DNA of 64,000 bases from the NCBI RefSeq assembly GCF_028858725.1, contig NC_084773.1, positions 5,384,350-5,448,349 on the forward strand, read 5' to 3'. The notes under the pieces are model-generated. The model was not told the DNA's origin. It saw nothing but the letters and a program-made list of their open reading frames with translations, and ran no database searches. A program made the translations under genes and the position numbers. This document shows, one piece after another, positions 28,218-40,400 of the stretch. Every line of letters begins with the position of its first letter. Positions within the stretch are counted from its first letter, which is position 1. The stretch comes from Colius striatus. Lineage: Eukaryota; Chordata; Aves; Coliiformes; Coliidae.

Positions 28218-30329
28218 TTCAGCAGTTAGCTGTGTAAATAGGTTTCCTTGACTGTATCTGCATTACTGAGTCAACACTGTCTGTTGAACTATTGCTGTCC
28301 GTGGCAGGGCAAGGCACCGTGTTATCCAGGTATTTGTAAGACAGATTAATATCCTCACAAAAGATACACCACAAACTGTGAAAGGCATCTCTCCAACAAA
28401 GCATTTGCCATTTCTTTCCCAGAGTCTCTGTTTGGATGTTTGGGGTAAGCCAGCAGACAACAGGAGAGAAAGCTTGGCCAAAATTGTCACAAAGGAAGAA
28501 TTTGAAATCTGACATGAAAAATGCTGTTTGCTTTCCAGTCCTTTGGCTTCAGCAAGACAGGAACAGGTGGCATACTACTGAGCTGTGGCAGGGATGTTAC
28601 TCAGAGATCTCCTAAGACCAGTAGTTTTTCCAGGCTTGGAACCATCTTTTCCAGTGATGCCTAAAGGGAAAGATCAATGGGAGAGAGAGAGAGTTAGAGC
28701 TCTGGGTCCAGGAGCCAAGCTGCCCAATACAGAGTCAGTGCAAGGTTAAAAACTGGCAACGAACCATTCCCAGACAACCAAAAGTCTTCACAACAACATT
28801 CCCATTGCTCTTGTACCAGCTCCAGGCTAAAGCCTGACACAAATGGCTTCCCTGGCAGCAGGCCTCAGCATGAGACTATTGAGAGCCCAGAAGTTACAGT
28901 CTGTATGAAATGTTGTGTTTCCTGCTATGTAAACACACACAGTCAAACTCTGCTGTGAGCAGTTACACGTATTTCCAGTTGACACTCTGAATCACTGTGA
29001 CACTCAAAGTACCAGAAGTGCCTTACCCAATGTCACAGACATCAGGAAAGTAGATGCACAGAGGGTATGAATATTGTCTCAGAGTGTCTTCTGGCTACAC
29101 AGGCTTTGTGGTTAACCCCCTGGTTTCAGGAGAGCTTGGGTGACCATAAGGGCAGCAGAGAGAACAAAGAAAGACAAAGAAGATCACAGTGGACTGAGAA
29201 GAACATGGGGAAGGAAAGACAGACAAAAAGCAGCAAGATCTCAAATCTGTTTCTGGCTTTGGACTGGGCCTTAGAAATATTGCCATAAAATAAACTCATT
29301 CCTATACTCAACACCTATACTCTATTAGCCAAGCAAGGTTATTGAAATAAACCAAGGCTGGTTTTATGGCTTAGGAGGCTTTGAAATCAGCTTCATCAAT
29401 CATTGGGTAGTGATACTCATGGAAGAGAAGACAAATGCTTCTTGGCCCAGACAAAGAGAAAAATTAAACAATTGAGTTGTGATTGGCAGCAGCTGCAAGC
29501 AAACACAATAAGGTCTGAACTGTGAACAAACTCCTGCCTGCTCCTGGATTTCTTGGAGTCCTCCCTAAACACTGCCTTAGGAAAAGGGAGAGCTGGACCT
29601 CCAGCCACAAAGACCAAGGAAAAATATTTAAGCACCTCTCTGTGCCATGGCAGGTTTGCAAATCTTGCACATTTCTACTTTGTTTTTTCTGTCTTGATTC
29701 TCCCTCTATCTTGATCTCAATCTTTCAGACAGACTGACTGAAAAGCAGGGAATCAGTCATTGTTTATTTCAGCAGTTCTTCCTTAATGTTGCAGACATGA
29801 AGCCCAGAACATGAAGGGCAGATCTCCTTCCTGCTCAGAGCTGTACACCACACAACCTGCAGGATAAGCAAGCACATGTATCTCCCCATGCTCACCCTCT
29901 AGCACAGCAGCTCAAAAATCCTCACCTGAAAGGAAAAAGCAAAGCAACGAACCCAATGACTTAAATATCTGTCTGTGCCTATAGCAGAAGATTCTGTGAC
30001 TGTAGACCCTTGCTAACGAATCTCAGAGCAGTAGCCTCCTGCACCACTAGCACAAAAGCTTGCAGGAGTGTAACATCTAAGTTAAACTCACACCTATAAA
30101 ATGGATTCATCTAGAAACTACCCATCTGAAAGCTGCTATGGCTGCAACTTGCTTGCCATCAAGCCACAGGATCTACAATTTCCAGTAAGAATAGTGAGTC
30201 TTCTCTTTCCCTTTTGAGTCAGAAGTTTCTAGGGCAGGATTACCACTGCACCACAAGCTCCAAATACCGTTATGAAACCTCCCAGAGCTTTGCCAGGTTT
30301 CATACCATGTGTGCTTATCCCTGCTGATT

Positions 30330-30640
30330 TTCAACGGGCTGCTTTTGGCTTCCAGAAGCGCACACCTTTGCTGCCAGCAAACCTCCTGTCTCCGTCCCCA
30401 CGCACGGAGCGCTTTGTGCTGCAGCAGCATGTGCCGCGCTGCCGTCTCCCACCGACCGCAGCATCCGCTGCTCCCCTCACATCTGGTTCTGCCTCATTGC
30501 GACACGGAGGGAAACATTCCTCATGTCACTGCCCTCGGTCCCACTCAAACTGAAAGGAAGAGGAAAGTGCCCGCAGCGGCTGCGGTTTTGGGCGCTGCTC
30601 GAGAGCGGTACAGGCGGCAGCGCCGGGGCCGGAGGTGAGC
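30330..30640 (+). promoter_or_regulatory. Orphan GC-rich patch with exon-like donor, possible promoter and first exon
   Basis: A small CpG-enriched segment in otherwise CpG-poor DNA. It ends in a strong plus-strand donor, GGCCGGAG|GTGAGC, with the intron starting at 30635. Just upstream, around 30545-30570, is a GAAA/GGAA-rich run (AACTGAAAGGAAGAGGAAAG) resembling IRF/ETS sites. No protein is recognised in the open frames. It could start a lncRNA or an upstream exon of a plus-strand gene. A minus-strand donor-like site near 30478 leaves the direction open. Confidence 0.4.
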
Positions 30641-32157
30641 TCAGCAGCCGGGGCCTGTGGCTCTGCTGAGCTCATCACACAGCTCAGCGGCAGGAAGCGA
30701 TACGGGAGCAGGACTCTGAGAGGAAACTGAATTGAGCAGCTGAGGTTAACTGCTCTGCTGTTTTATCATGTGGCATTTCCAGGGACTAAGAACCCCAGGT
30801 TGGGTTTGGCTGCCCGGCGTCAGTTGACTCGCTTCGCACGCCACGCTCAACAGCACTAACGGCAGCGGGACGAGGGAGCAGCTGTGCTGACCACATGGCA
30901 AAACAAAGCAACATCTGCCTCTGCTGGGTTGCTGGCCCCTTCTCCATCCCACTCAGGGGAAAACACTTAATGAATGGTTTCCTACAATGCCTGCAGGAGG
31001 GAGGACTCAGCTGCACACAAGCTTTCCTGGCATCTACCTCAAACAGCCCTGAATGGTGCAGGCTGGACTTGGACTTCCACTTTCCCCGGGTTATGGTGAG
31101 GCTGAGGCTCTGGGTGGTGCACCTGTAGGTTCCTATTACAGTGGTAACAGTTATCTGGCCTCTCATCTCAGAGAAGCTCAGACAACTTCGCAGCCCTACA
31201 CAGAAACTTGCCAGTGTCGTCAACCTCTGTGCTGCTGATGCTCCACCATCTCTGCCAGCTGCTAGCAGAGAGCACAACCTTAGAGTACCAGCCCAGGACA
31301 GAGCAAGACTGTCATGGAGGCATGCTGGAGTTAATCCAGAATGTTAGCATGTCCCAACTATCAATGGGATCTTCATTTCTTGTCTTTATGTTAAGTAAGC
31401 CATTCATGACTGTTTTCACTCTCAGTGTAACACAGCCAGAGAATGTCACTGAGTCATACCTACAGCAACAAGAGCTTCAGATACATTTTTTTCTTGGAAA
31501 GAAAAATAAATAATAGATTCTCTTCCCATCCCTCTTTGCTGCCTCCACTGCTGCTGAAGGAGTCACAGCTGAGTTAGATGGAAGAAATGTGTTACCCCTC
31601 CTGTCGCCTTCCAAATTCCCCTCTGTTTGTAGGATTTACCAGAATGACTGCAGGCAGTGCTAGAGCTTTAGGGGTACATGCATGGTTTGCCAGGAGCATG
31701 GGCTGTACAGTTTAGTCTCATGTAATTACAATTATCTAATTTCAAACCTTGTGTGGCTGGTGCCAAGTTCAAATTCAAGTCGCTGCTTCCCTCAGGTTTT
31801 CCTTCCTGAGACGCTCCTTCTTGGACCATTAGCTGAGGCTGTGGAGAGAAACACCAAAAACAAACAACCCCCCCCACATGAAATTTGAGTATCAAGAGAT
31901 AAAAATGCAAATATGCAAAGTGGAAAGGGGAAAAAAAAGCCTTTGGTTAATTTCATTTAAAGCAGACTGTGCAGCTCCAAGCAGGTCTCTCTGGCATCAC
32001 TGCCTATACCCAGCCACGCACCAGCACCAGCACATACAGCGTCCTCACACATTCGCAAGTGTCTCTGAATGGTTTTACAAGAAGCCACTGTATTAGCAAT
32101 CTTAGGGGACTGGTCCCATAACATTTTGTCTATCAAAAATGAAAATGACTATTCTTT

Positions 32158-32199
32158 TTCTTCTGCTTCCCCTCCCCCACTCCCCCCCCCCAAAAAAAA
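32158..32199 (+). repeat. Pyrimidine-rich low complexity with poly(C) then poly(A)
   Basis: A T/C-rich stretch passes into a run of C and then a run of A. No gene signal. Confidence 0.85.
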
Positions 32200-32599
32200 T
32201 CCTCCACAGGTGTTAATTTTTGAACTGAAAGACCAGAATGCTTCAGGACCCGGTTTGAGTGGTGAAACACTAAAAGGAATAGAAGAAAAAGGAGACAGGG
32301 TGTGAAAAGTTGAAACTTCAATAAATGGGCATGCAGCAAAGATGTGTTTATTTATTGTTTACAAATGACTATGCAGCTCATTGTTTATCATAACAAACAC
32401 CCCATCTTACACCTCTGGCATACAATTAATTTAACCACAACCCCCAAGCCCAAACCTAGAACTGCAGCTACGACAATCTGTTACAGGAGAGAATGGCTGG
32501 AAGAGTCTTTTCCAACCCGAGTTGCAGCCTGTTATAGATGAGAGATGGCTATAAATTATTTCTAGCATGCTATAGGTGTTTATAGACTGAGCAAATCCC

Positions 32600-32700
32600 T
32601 GGGTACTCTTGAGCCAATTAGACCTGCTTTAAGCAGCAGTTTGAAGTAAAGGATCTCCAGTGGGCCTTTCCAACATGAATTACTCTATAATTCTAAGAAA
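32600..32700 (+). repeat. Diverged CR1 3' terminus
   Basis: 'agacctgctttaagcagcag', then 'aaggatctccagtgggcc', 'tttccaacatgaattact' and 'ctataattcta' follow the order of the CR1 tail with many substitutions. Confidence 0.6.
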
Positions 32701-35700
32701 ATGAAGAGGAGTGTCTGCACACACCCAGTGAGTGATAGCAGGCATTCAATACCACTCTGGGTAGATCCTGGGAGCTATCAGGATCCTCCAAACTGTTGTC
32801 TTGCTGCTTCTATGTGGCCTAAAGGTCTGAAGGAAGAATGAAGTGCCAATTGAACTGATAAGGAAGTGGTTTAATGTGATTATCATTACAGAAAAGAATT
32901 TCCATGGAATATTGCTGGGTTTTAAATTGCCCTTCTACCCACAAAAAGAGAGAGCACAGAACAGGAAAACTATTTCAGTTAGCTGTATTTGGGATGTTAG
33001 CTTTTGACAGCACACACATGGGTGTCTGTACCCCACAAGATGTTGTGGAGCATGTTCTCAGCACTGCCTGCCTGCCCCCTTTGCCTTTTCCACTGCAGGA
33101 GCCTGTCCCCAGAAGGGATGGAAGGGGCTCCTCTCTCTGCAGCCACGTCAGGCACACAGAGTAGCTACAAAGCAGGGCTGAAGCCATCTCCTCTATCACT
33201 ACTACTGTCAAATTAGCCACAAGACAGCCCAACCAGCCGGTGTTCTATAAACTGTCCCTTGCTCTGAAACTCTCTCTCCCACTTGTCCTGCATAAGGTCC
33301 TCAGCTTTATCTATATGTACTTCACTTTTTTTGGGGCTTTCCTGAACTCCACAGTAACAGAATTGTTTTGCAGCCAAGGCTTCACTGTGCCAGCAGCAGC
33401 TGGGACACAATCTATTCCTCTCACAAAATTCCATTGCCTGCTCTTTCCTTTACCAGGCAGGAAGGGAAAGGCACTGTAGTACTCCTGAGGGTTAAACTTG
33501 CCTATTTCTGATGAGATGAAGAATGCATAACCCAGTGCCTGACACCGCCTGCCAGCTCCTCTGGAGTCCTTTGGCCTCTGCATTTGCATTTACCCACTGT
33601 AGTTCACAGCTACACATGCAGGACACATCTGTTTGTACCATTGTCCAAGACAAGGTAGTAGGTGAGGCCTCCTTCCCTCTCTCTTCTCAACCTCTGCCTC
33701 CCCTCACACCCACAGCTGAGTCAAATGGCATCTGCTGATGAATATCTCTCTTATTCCATCTTATATTCAGCAATATCCAGACTGCTTCAAAGCTACTTGC
33801 AAAGCACTGCTGCCCTTCACGGCTCCCAGGAAAGGCCTGTCACCCCATTCAGAATGTCTGCTACTCCTCATGCAACCAGTGGATGCCAGTCCCTGACCTG
33901 GGGACTGATGTTGATCTGTTCTCATCAGTGCTTTTTCCAGCACAAACACTCCTCTTAGCTATTGCTTTATAGCTGAGTTGCAACTTCAGAGTAACTTCTA
34001 ATGGTCAGCCTCTGAGCTCCCCAAAACGTCCATCTGTTTGCCTCCAGGGTGTGTCTGAAACTCTGGTGCAAAGCAATTTGTCACTTGTCAAACAGCAGCC
34101 AGCCCTTTCATGAAAGGGTGAGGAACCCTCTCATCCAGGACGACCTGTCAGAGAAGGGAGAACCCTGCAATCACCATCCTTCTGGAACACTTATACTACC
34201 TTGCACTTTATTTTTATAAAGTTATCTTTGATCCATATTACCTGGGGAGTCAGAGGTGTGTTTTCTGGCTGTACAGGTCCGTCCCCATCCCTAGCTCTAG
34301 TTCAGGTTGCTGTCTCTCACACTTAGCTGTATTACCCTGGCACCTTCAGTCCAGCTCAGCAACATTCAGCTCTGTTCTCTATGAGTAGATAATGATGCCT
34401 CCCTTCTAGCAGTCCCTTTTCTCCTGGACACTCTGCCTAAACAGGACTGTACTCCTGCTTACAGAGCCTTTAGGAAGGAATACAAGATCTTTCCCACAGA
34501 ATCTGATCTCTTTCTGATCTGCTCCATCCTTCAAAGGGAATCAAGACTTAGGACTGGCTGTGCCTCTTTACCCCTTTCTGGTATCTCTCCAATGCACATG
34601 GCTCCAGCATACACCCCTGAGCTATAAATGTTCAAGTCATTTTGCTTCCTAGCTTGTATCTAATTCATATAAAGGCATCTAGAAGGCATCCTATGATTCT
34701 ATGATCTTCTCTCCTTATTTGGTCTTGCTTCATATTTTTCCCTCATCTCGTTTCCTCTCTCTCTAAAAAACACAGACACCCCAATTATTTACTATTTTGC
34801 AGCCCTGAGATGTTTCTTTTTCCTCCAAATGCTTTTCACAACCACTTGTCCATGGCACCTTACCGCTACTGAAAGGGAGAATGTGTCCATTATTCATGCC
34901 CTTCTAGGTTCTCCTGCTTGTCTGAGACTTGTCAGCCCATGAATGGCACCAGCAGAACTCACTGGGTAAGATGTTTTGGTCTAAGACACAGGTCATTTCT
35001 GCCTCCAGTCATTTTCCATAGAGCTTGAGGGTCCCAGTTTGCAGACCTGGTTGCTTTAGGCACTGGTAACATACCAGATTTCCTTACCCAGTGTATTTAA
35101 ACAACAGCAACATAATAAATGGGTTTAGAAAAAGCTTTTAGCAAATGCTATGTGCTGGGCTAGATTGTGACCTTCTCACCTGGATTTCTAAGAAGAAACA
35201 GTAGCTGGACCCATTTATGGAGCAGATGTCTTGTCTGGGAGATTCAGTCCTGCACTGGATTTGCAGACACTTTCCCTCCACCCGTATCCAAGATATATTT
35301 GTATGCCAAGGTCACTGGCATTCCATAAAAGTCTTCTAACGTCCCTCACATCCTGGCAGTTCCTCCCTGGTGAAGATTTCCTTCCAAGCCTCCTGTGTAG
35401 CCCTCAGAGACTGCTCTATTTCTGTTTCTGCTGAACCAGACACTGTCTCTTTCCATCCCAAGCACTTCCTGTGGCACCACAGCTGTAGAACAAACCTATG
35501 AATTCCTGCACAGCTTGGGCTTGGACTAGAACGTTTTGTGGTATGAGACATATATAATGGTTGGTTGTTGCTGTGGGCTTTTTAAACCATTCCTAATGAT
35601 AGATAGAATGTCATTAATTGTTCACAGGATTGAATATCCTTATTGATTAAGAATTTTGAGGGTTTTTTTCATGCCTGAAGCATTCTGTCTTTGTCTACTG

Positions 35701-36171
35701 ATTGTTACTAATCTTTTGTTTGCTGCATAAAAGAGCCTCCTGCTGGCAGGATTCAAAGTTTTGCCATTCACCAAATTCCTCTTTTTGCTTAATTTTAAGC
35801 TGCTTCTTTTGAGACCAACTGACACACTAAGCAATCACTGCAGTTTTCAAGACCCCTGAGAAGACAATCTCTCTGCTTGAGAAAGGATGTCGCCTCTGGC
35901 CTGACATTTCAAGCCTGGGAAGGTACTATGGAAGACTATTATGTCTTGAATTAAAACCAGCAGCTCTCCTGGGCTCACAGAATTCTGCAGGAGATGAATC
36001 TTAGGGGTGACTGGAAAGGCACTCAGAGCTTCCTTAACTTGTTAGATTTCCAGCCCACATAGGCTGAAAGAATGTCATTGCAGAGGACAAGCCTGAGAAG
36101 AGCCAACACAACTGAAAATTCCCCAGGATCTGGGACTAGAGAAGAGGAAAAGAACCCAACACCATACTCAC

Positions 36172-36219
36172 CCACTTGCGGGGCCTTCCTCTTGGCCTTT
36201 TCCCAGCAGAAGGTTCTAC
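36172..36219 (-). CDS. HMGA-like exon with AT-hook 3 (48 nt)
   Basis: Between caatatag and TGG|GTGAGT, encoding VEPSAGKRPRGRPRKW. Human HMGA2 exon 3 is 51 nt and ends EKRPRGRPRKW at the same codon. Reading through the donor gives 11 unrelated residues and a stop, so a downstream exon is expected. Confidence 0.85.
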
Positions 36220-37404
36220 CTATATTGTAAACAAGGGGAAAAAAACCCATTCTTAGCTCTCCTGTTTGCTGGGCACTGTGACTAATACACTGGCCACAGT
36301 AACCTCTGCATAAACTTCTGGTGAGACAAGTAGCAGAAGAGGCAAAAGTTGGGGATGGATGACAGTTGAGGAGGAAATGCCTGGCAGACTTTGCTGGTTG
36401 TGATTATTTTTTAACAGTGATGGAGAAACACTAGAAGGAACCTGCTGAACAGGCTGGGGCAACACAGGAAGGCTGGGAGGTGAGTTAGGACTCAAACCAC
36501 AGGAACGAGTTTGTCCCACAGTGACAATTAAAGCTGCACTGAAATAGAGGCAGCTTTCACTGTCTGTATTTCAGCTAAGAGAAACCTCCCTGCTTGTCCA
36601 CCAGCAGTGCTTAAAGAAGGGACAATCAGCTTCTCCCTCTGTCAGAAAAGAATATAAGCCTTTTCTCTTACCACCTGCCCAGATACTGCAGTCACTTTCT
36701 TGCTCCCCTTTGGCCTTCCTCGTGGTTTCTTCATTGGTAATGGTTCCACAGCCTCCTCCTGAGATGAAAATCATTTAAGCAGGATGATCTCTGGAACAAT
36801 TTACAGCTTCTCATTCTAATGTGTCTTAGACTGTCTTACACCAATAGCCCTCATACCACTAAATACCAGGTTGTCTCTGCTTTTCCAATAGCCCAAAAGA
36901 CAAAGGGGTAGGGGTGAGGAAATTAATACATTCCCAGAACTCTGACCATAGTGCACAGTGCCTGGAATGCAGAGAGAGAAGGCCTTGGCTTTCTCCACTC
37001 CAACTACTGGTGCAGAAACAGGGTGATGACACCTGAAAGTCTCCAGCTTGGAAGGGAGACTTGGTTAGCTCCTCTCATGCCATTTCCTGGCCTGAACAGC
37101 CATGTCCTGCCACATGACAAGAACCTCTGAAGCCAATGGCTGAGGTGTGCCAGGCTGCACATCACTATTGCTTTCCTGAATAGCAGTACAATTTACCACA
37201 GAACATCTCAGCTTCCTTTACTCTTTGTTAGCTGCTTCCCACCACTGCCTGCAAATCCTATCAGCTAATGCCACAGCATCCCTCAGGCAGCTGCTCATGA
37301 TGAGGTGCCCTCACCTGTGGCTGCTTCTTTGGTCTTCCCCTCTTTCTCTTCAGGCCCTCTGTCAGTGTTGATGAGCCAGGGCTCATTGGCCTCTCATTGC
37401 TCAT
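36172..37404 (-). CDS. HMGA-family AT-hook chromatin protein, apparent extra HMGA paralog (3' end not found)
   Basis: Three spliced exons (37404-37315, 36758-36672, 36219-36172) encode 75 residues with three AT-hooks: KRGRPKK (21-27), PRGRPKG (42-48) and RPRGRPRKW (67-75). HMGA proteins are architectural chromatin factors whose GRP cores bind the minor groove of AT-rich DNA. The layout is that of HMGA2: hook 1 ends exon 1 in a Gln-rich RPKKQPQ; exon 2 is 87 nt with RGRPKGSK; exon 3 ends exactly at RPRKW; all junctions are phase 0. Sequence outside the hooks differs from both HMGA1 and HMGA2, and the locus (beside C3orf18) is not that of either human gene. The start ATG has a good context (GCCAACATGA). 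All splice sites are consensus and no stop or frameshift is seen, so this is not a processed copy. The acidic tail typical of HMGA was not located. Identity as an HMGA-family gene is strong; a functional product is inferred. Confidence 0.82.
36672..36758 (-). CDS. HMGA-like exon with AT-hook 2 (87 nt)
   Basis: Between tttcatctcag and GTG|GTAAGA, encoding 29 codons: EEAVEPLPMKKPRGRPKGSK then KVTAVSGQV. Human HMGA2 exon 2 is also 29 codons with KRPRGRPKGSK in the same position. An in-frame alternative donor 3 nt earlier (CAG|GTGGTA) would drop the last Val. Confidence 0.85.
37315..37404 (-). CDS. HMGA-like exon with AT-hook 1
   Basis: Thirty codons from MSNERPMSPGSSTLTEG to KRKRGRPKKQPQ, then donor CCACAG|GTGAGG. 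The Ser/Pro/Thr-rich lead-in and the Gln-containing end after the hook recall HMGA1/HMGA2 exon 1. The exon may continue upstream as 5' UTR; a plausible acceptor (ttttctttcacag) lies about 55 nt upstream of the ATG. Confidence 0.82.
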
Positions 37405-40400
37405 GTTGGCACTTTCTCAAGTTTCCAGATGACAATCCAACAGGTTATTTTTCCATGGACTGTGAAAGAAAACGTGTCTCCTCTTTCTTTCCCTATCTTG
37501 TTTTGGACTCTTCTCTACCTGCAAAGCCGAAACGGTGAGAGAGAGTCAGGCATGACAACTTGCTTTTTCCTTTTCAGCTGGAAAAGTGTGTGACACAGCA
37601 GACTTTAGGAGCATAACTGTGCTTTGCAAATATTGTTGAATCATTCTCTTACATGGCCCATTCCTGAGATTTGAGGATTTTGGCTAAAGGAGCCAATGGC
37701 TCCAGGTGCCAGGGGATGTTGATACTTGCATCTACCTTCCCACCTTGTTGGCCAGTTTCATCCAAACTGACAAAGACATTGTCTCTGAACTCCCCTCTTT
37801 GTAGGCTTCCTTTGCCTGAGGAGGAAGGAGGTGGGAGACAAAGTGTGGTGAACTATAAATGCCCCACTCAAGGGTAAATCTTCATTTGGAGCTCCTGTGT
37901 TTTGAGATACCAAAGCTAACCCTCAGACCTAAATCCACAGCAAAGAGAATCTTACACTAGGATGCCTGAGAGAACAAGTATCAGGGTAGAAACTCTTCGA
38001 GAGGTGAATTGAGCTCTGGAGCTGACCCTGAAGAGTTTGTTCCTAATCACTGACTGAACAGGAGACTGTCTGGAGACATGGCCTCACTCCATTTCAGAGC
38101 ACTCAGCCTCTGGTTTCCTACAGGACAAGTCACCCAGACCTGGGTTTTGCTTGGATCCTGAGCATTGGTTTGTCTACTGCAAGTTTTGTATCAGTAGGCT
38201 TGCCAGTTAGTCTCTTCCCTGTCCCCAAGCTCTATTTTGTGCCTGCTGTAGTTGGAGTGAGCCCTGATCCGACTTGTTTGCTCAAAGAAACAGCCAAGAT
38301 CATGAGCTGTTGAGGATACAAAGGAAACAAATGACCTTCCTTGCTTCTTGAGGTTTCTCCTTTGGCATTTTCTGTCAGAGAAGGTGGTAGTCTGACTGTG
38401 AGTCTTTACATCCTCACATTCTGAAGCAGGAGAAGGAGGGAAGAGATCTCAACCAGAAGTTCAGCTGGTACCAGAATCCCAGGCACATTAAGAGATGGAG
38501 GTCATGGGTTTTTCTTGTGTGGGAAGTAAGCCCTAGCCAAGGATCTGAGTTGAGCTCCCAGTTTGCTGATCTGCTTGAAAAAGGCACTTACAGCCTTCTC
38601 AGACCTTGGCCCTCCTTCCACAGGAGAGAGGACTCAAAAAGATATGAAGGACTGAAGAGACGGAGCCTGCCTGGCCAGAAGCCAGCAGTGCTGGATGAAT
38701 CCTCTTCTGTCAATAATTCTTACAACAAAATAAATAGCTGAGTATAGTGTGGTTGGGAAAGCAACATCATTGCTTGCTCAGGATAGCAGGAGTAAATGGA
38801 TTGACAATGCATTTTTACCTTCCCTGCAAAGCCATTGCCACCTTCTCATTGAGCCAGAGTGTCATCTGCCTTGCCTATAAAAGCTGTTCTACCTCCACCT
38901 GAGAAATGTTTTTGCAGCTCTTTGCTTTACCTGTTTTGTTTGTCCTTTCTCATTTGTTAAATGAAAGGTAACAGCTTCAGTGTGCTTAAAAGGCCCTTTT
39001 TCCAATGGCCTTGAGTGCTGCTGGGTCCCCAAGTCCCTCTGGCAGGCTCTACCTGAGGCAATAAAGGATGTATTGCAAGTAAGAGCAGAGCTGCACCACA
39101 CAGAAGACCGTGACTGTATGCTTCAAAATAATGCTGGAGGGCATGAGCTGGGTTCAGTCCCAGTTCATGTATAAGCAACCCTACCCAGTGAACTCCCTGG
39201 ATGTGCCTCCGTGCACACTGCTGGGACCCAGCTCACAGGTGTTGCTGCACACTCAGCTTTTCTATCAAAACTTCTGATCAGAGGGTAATGGAAAGACCAG
39301 AGCTCAGGTCTCTGAGTTCAGGCAGCATCTGGAGGGGAGACAGTTAGGAAAATAAGGTTTCTTTGTACTTGAAAGCCACACACAGTTGCCACCAGGTCCC
39401 TGAGTGATAAGCATGAAACACTTCCGCAGTCTTTCAGAGAAGAGCTGTGCTTTTAGAAGCTGTTACAGAGCTTTGTAGTTCGATCAGATGTTCAAGTTCC
39501 AAAGACCAGAGGGCCTTAACTGAAGATGACAACAAATATGCTGCACTCTTGCCCAGTTACTGTTTCCTGTGACCACATTTACCAGTCAGAATTAGAGCTC
39601 AAATGGCCTTGTGCTGGTCCTGGCATTTGAAGCCGGCTGATAGAGGAGGGTACACTGAGGCATATGGACCCTGGACTGCTCTAGTAACAGAGAAGCCTTA
39701 GAGCCTCTTCCTAAAGGCCAGCCTGGGTTTGTGCTGTACACATCTGCTGCTGGATCAGCCTAGAATGCTGCAAAGGTGACTTGAAGCCTCCTGACCCCGA
39801 GCCTCCCCTCAGCCATCTGTGCAAAGGGAACAGGCCTTGCCATAGGATGTGAAAGTGCTGTCCAAGCCAGCTCCCCAGGAAGAGATTAAGGCTGTTTTGA
39901 TAACACAGCTTCTACTAATATGAAAACACTGTTTCAATGCCTCCTGGAGTTCAGGTCCTCATGCAGGTGTGTGGGCAAGAGTTATGAAGGAAATATGAAC
40001 ATGTCCTCAGAAAAAGCATCATATGTGCATGTTTTCCATGGTAATGCCAAAGCTTAAGAGCCAGGATGAATGATGGGGTACAGCAGGTACTGTCAAAGAT
40101 CAACAGATGTGGTTCTATCTGGGGGAGGCTGTGCTGATACGAGGGCTAAGTATGTGTATTTTACTGACTGTTTTATTTAACAGTCCCAGATTACACTGTC
40201 TGCTCAGGCACCTCAGGCTGGACATGCACAATCAGAAAATACCACTGGCAGATGCAGCAAGAAACTTTCAGCCTTCACTCCATGTTCTACCAAAACATGT
40301 GACAGACACTGAAGCCATTGCTCTTATTGGCACAATCTCTGTCATGAGTTCACTGCAACCAGAACCTGCATCAAGTCTAAATGCTGGATGTCATTATTCA

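Larger units (their letters stand above)
22315..30330. other. C3orf18 3' UTR and downstream region without a recognised gene
   Basis: Includes candidate poly(A) signals (23.2, 23.9 and 26.2 kb), a minus-strand exon-like segment near 23.36 kb and a pentanucleotide repeat. No protein family was recognised. Confidence 0.6.
30641..36171. other. Region downstream of the HMGA-like hook 3 exon, no confirmed exon
   Basis: The missing C-terminal exon(s) of the HMGA-like gene should lie here or further left. Only a weak candidate near 34.75 kb was seen. A decayed CR1 tail is at 32.6 kb and low-complexity sequence at 32.16 kb. Confidence 0.5.

Noticed and set aside
30309-30638. 109-codon plus-strand open frame ending in an Arg-rich segment
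   Set aside because: No recognisable domain, and it straddles the GC-rich patch. More likely noncoding exon sequence.
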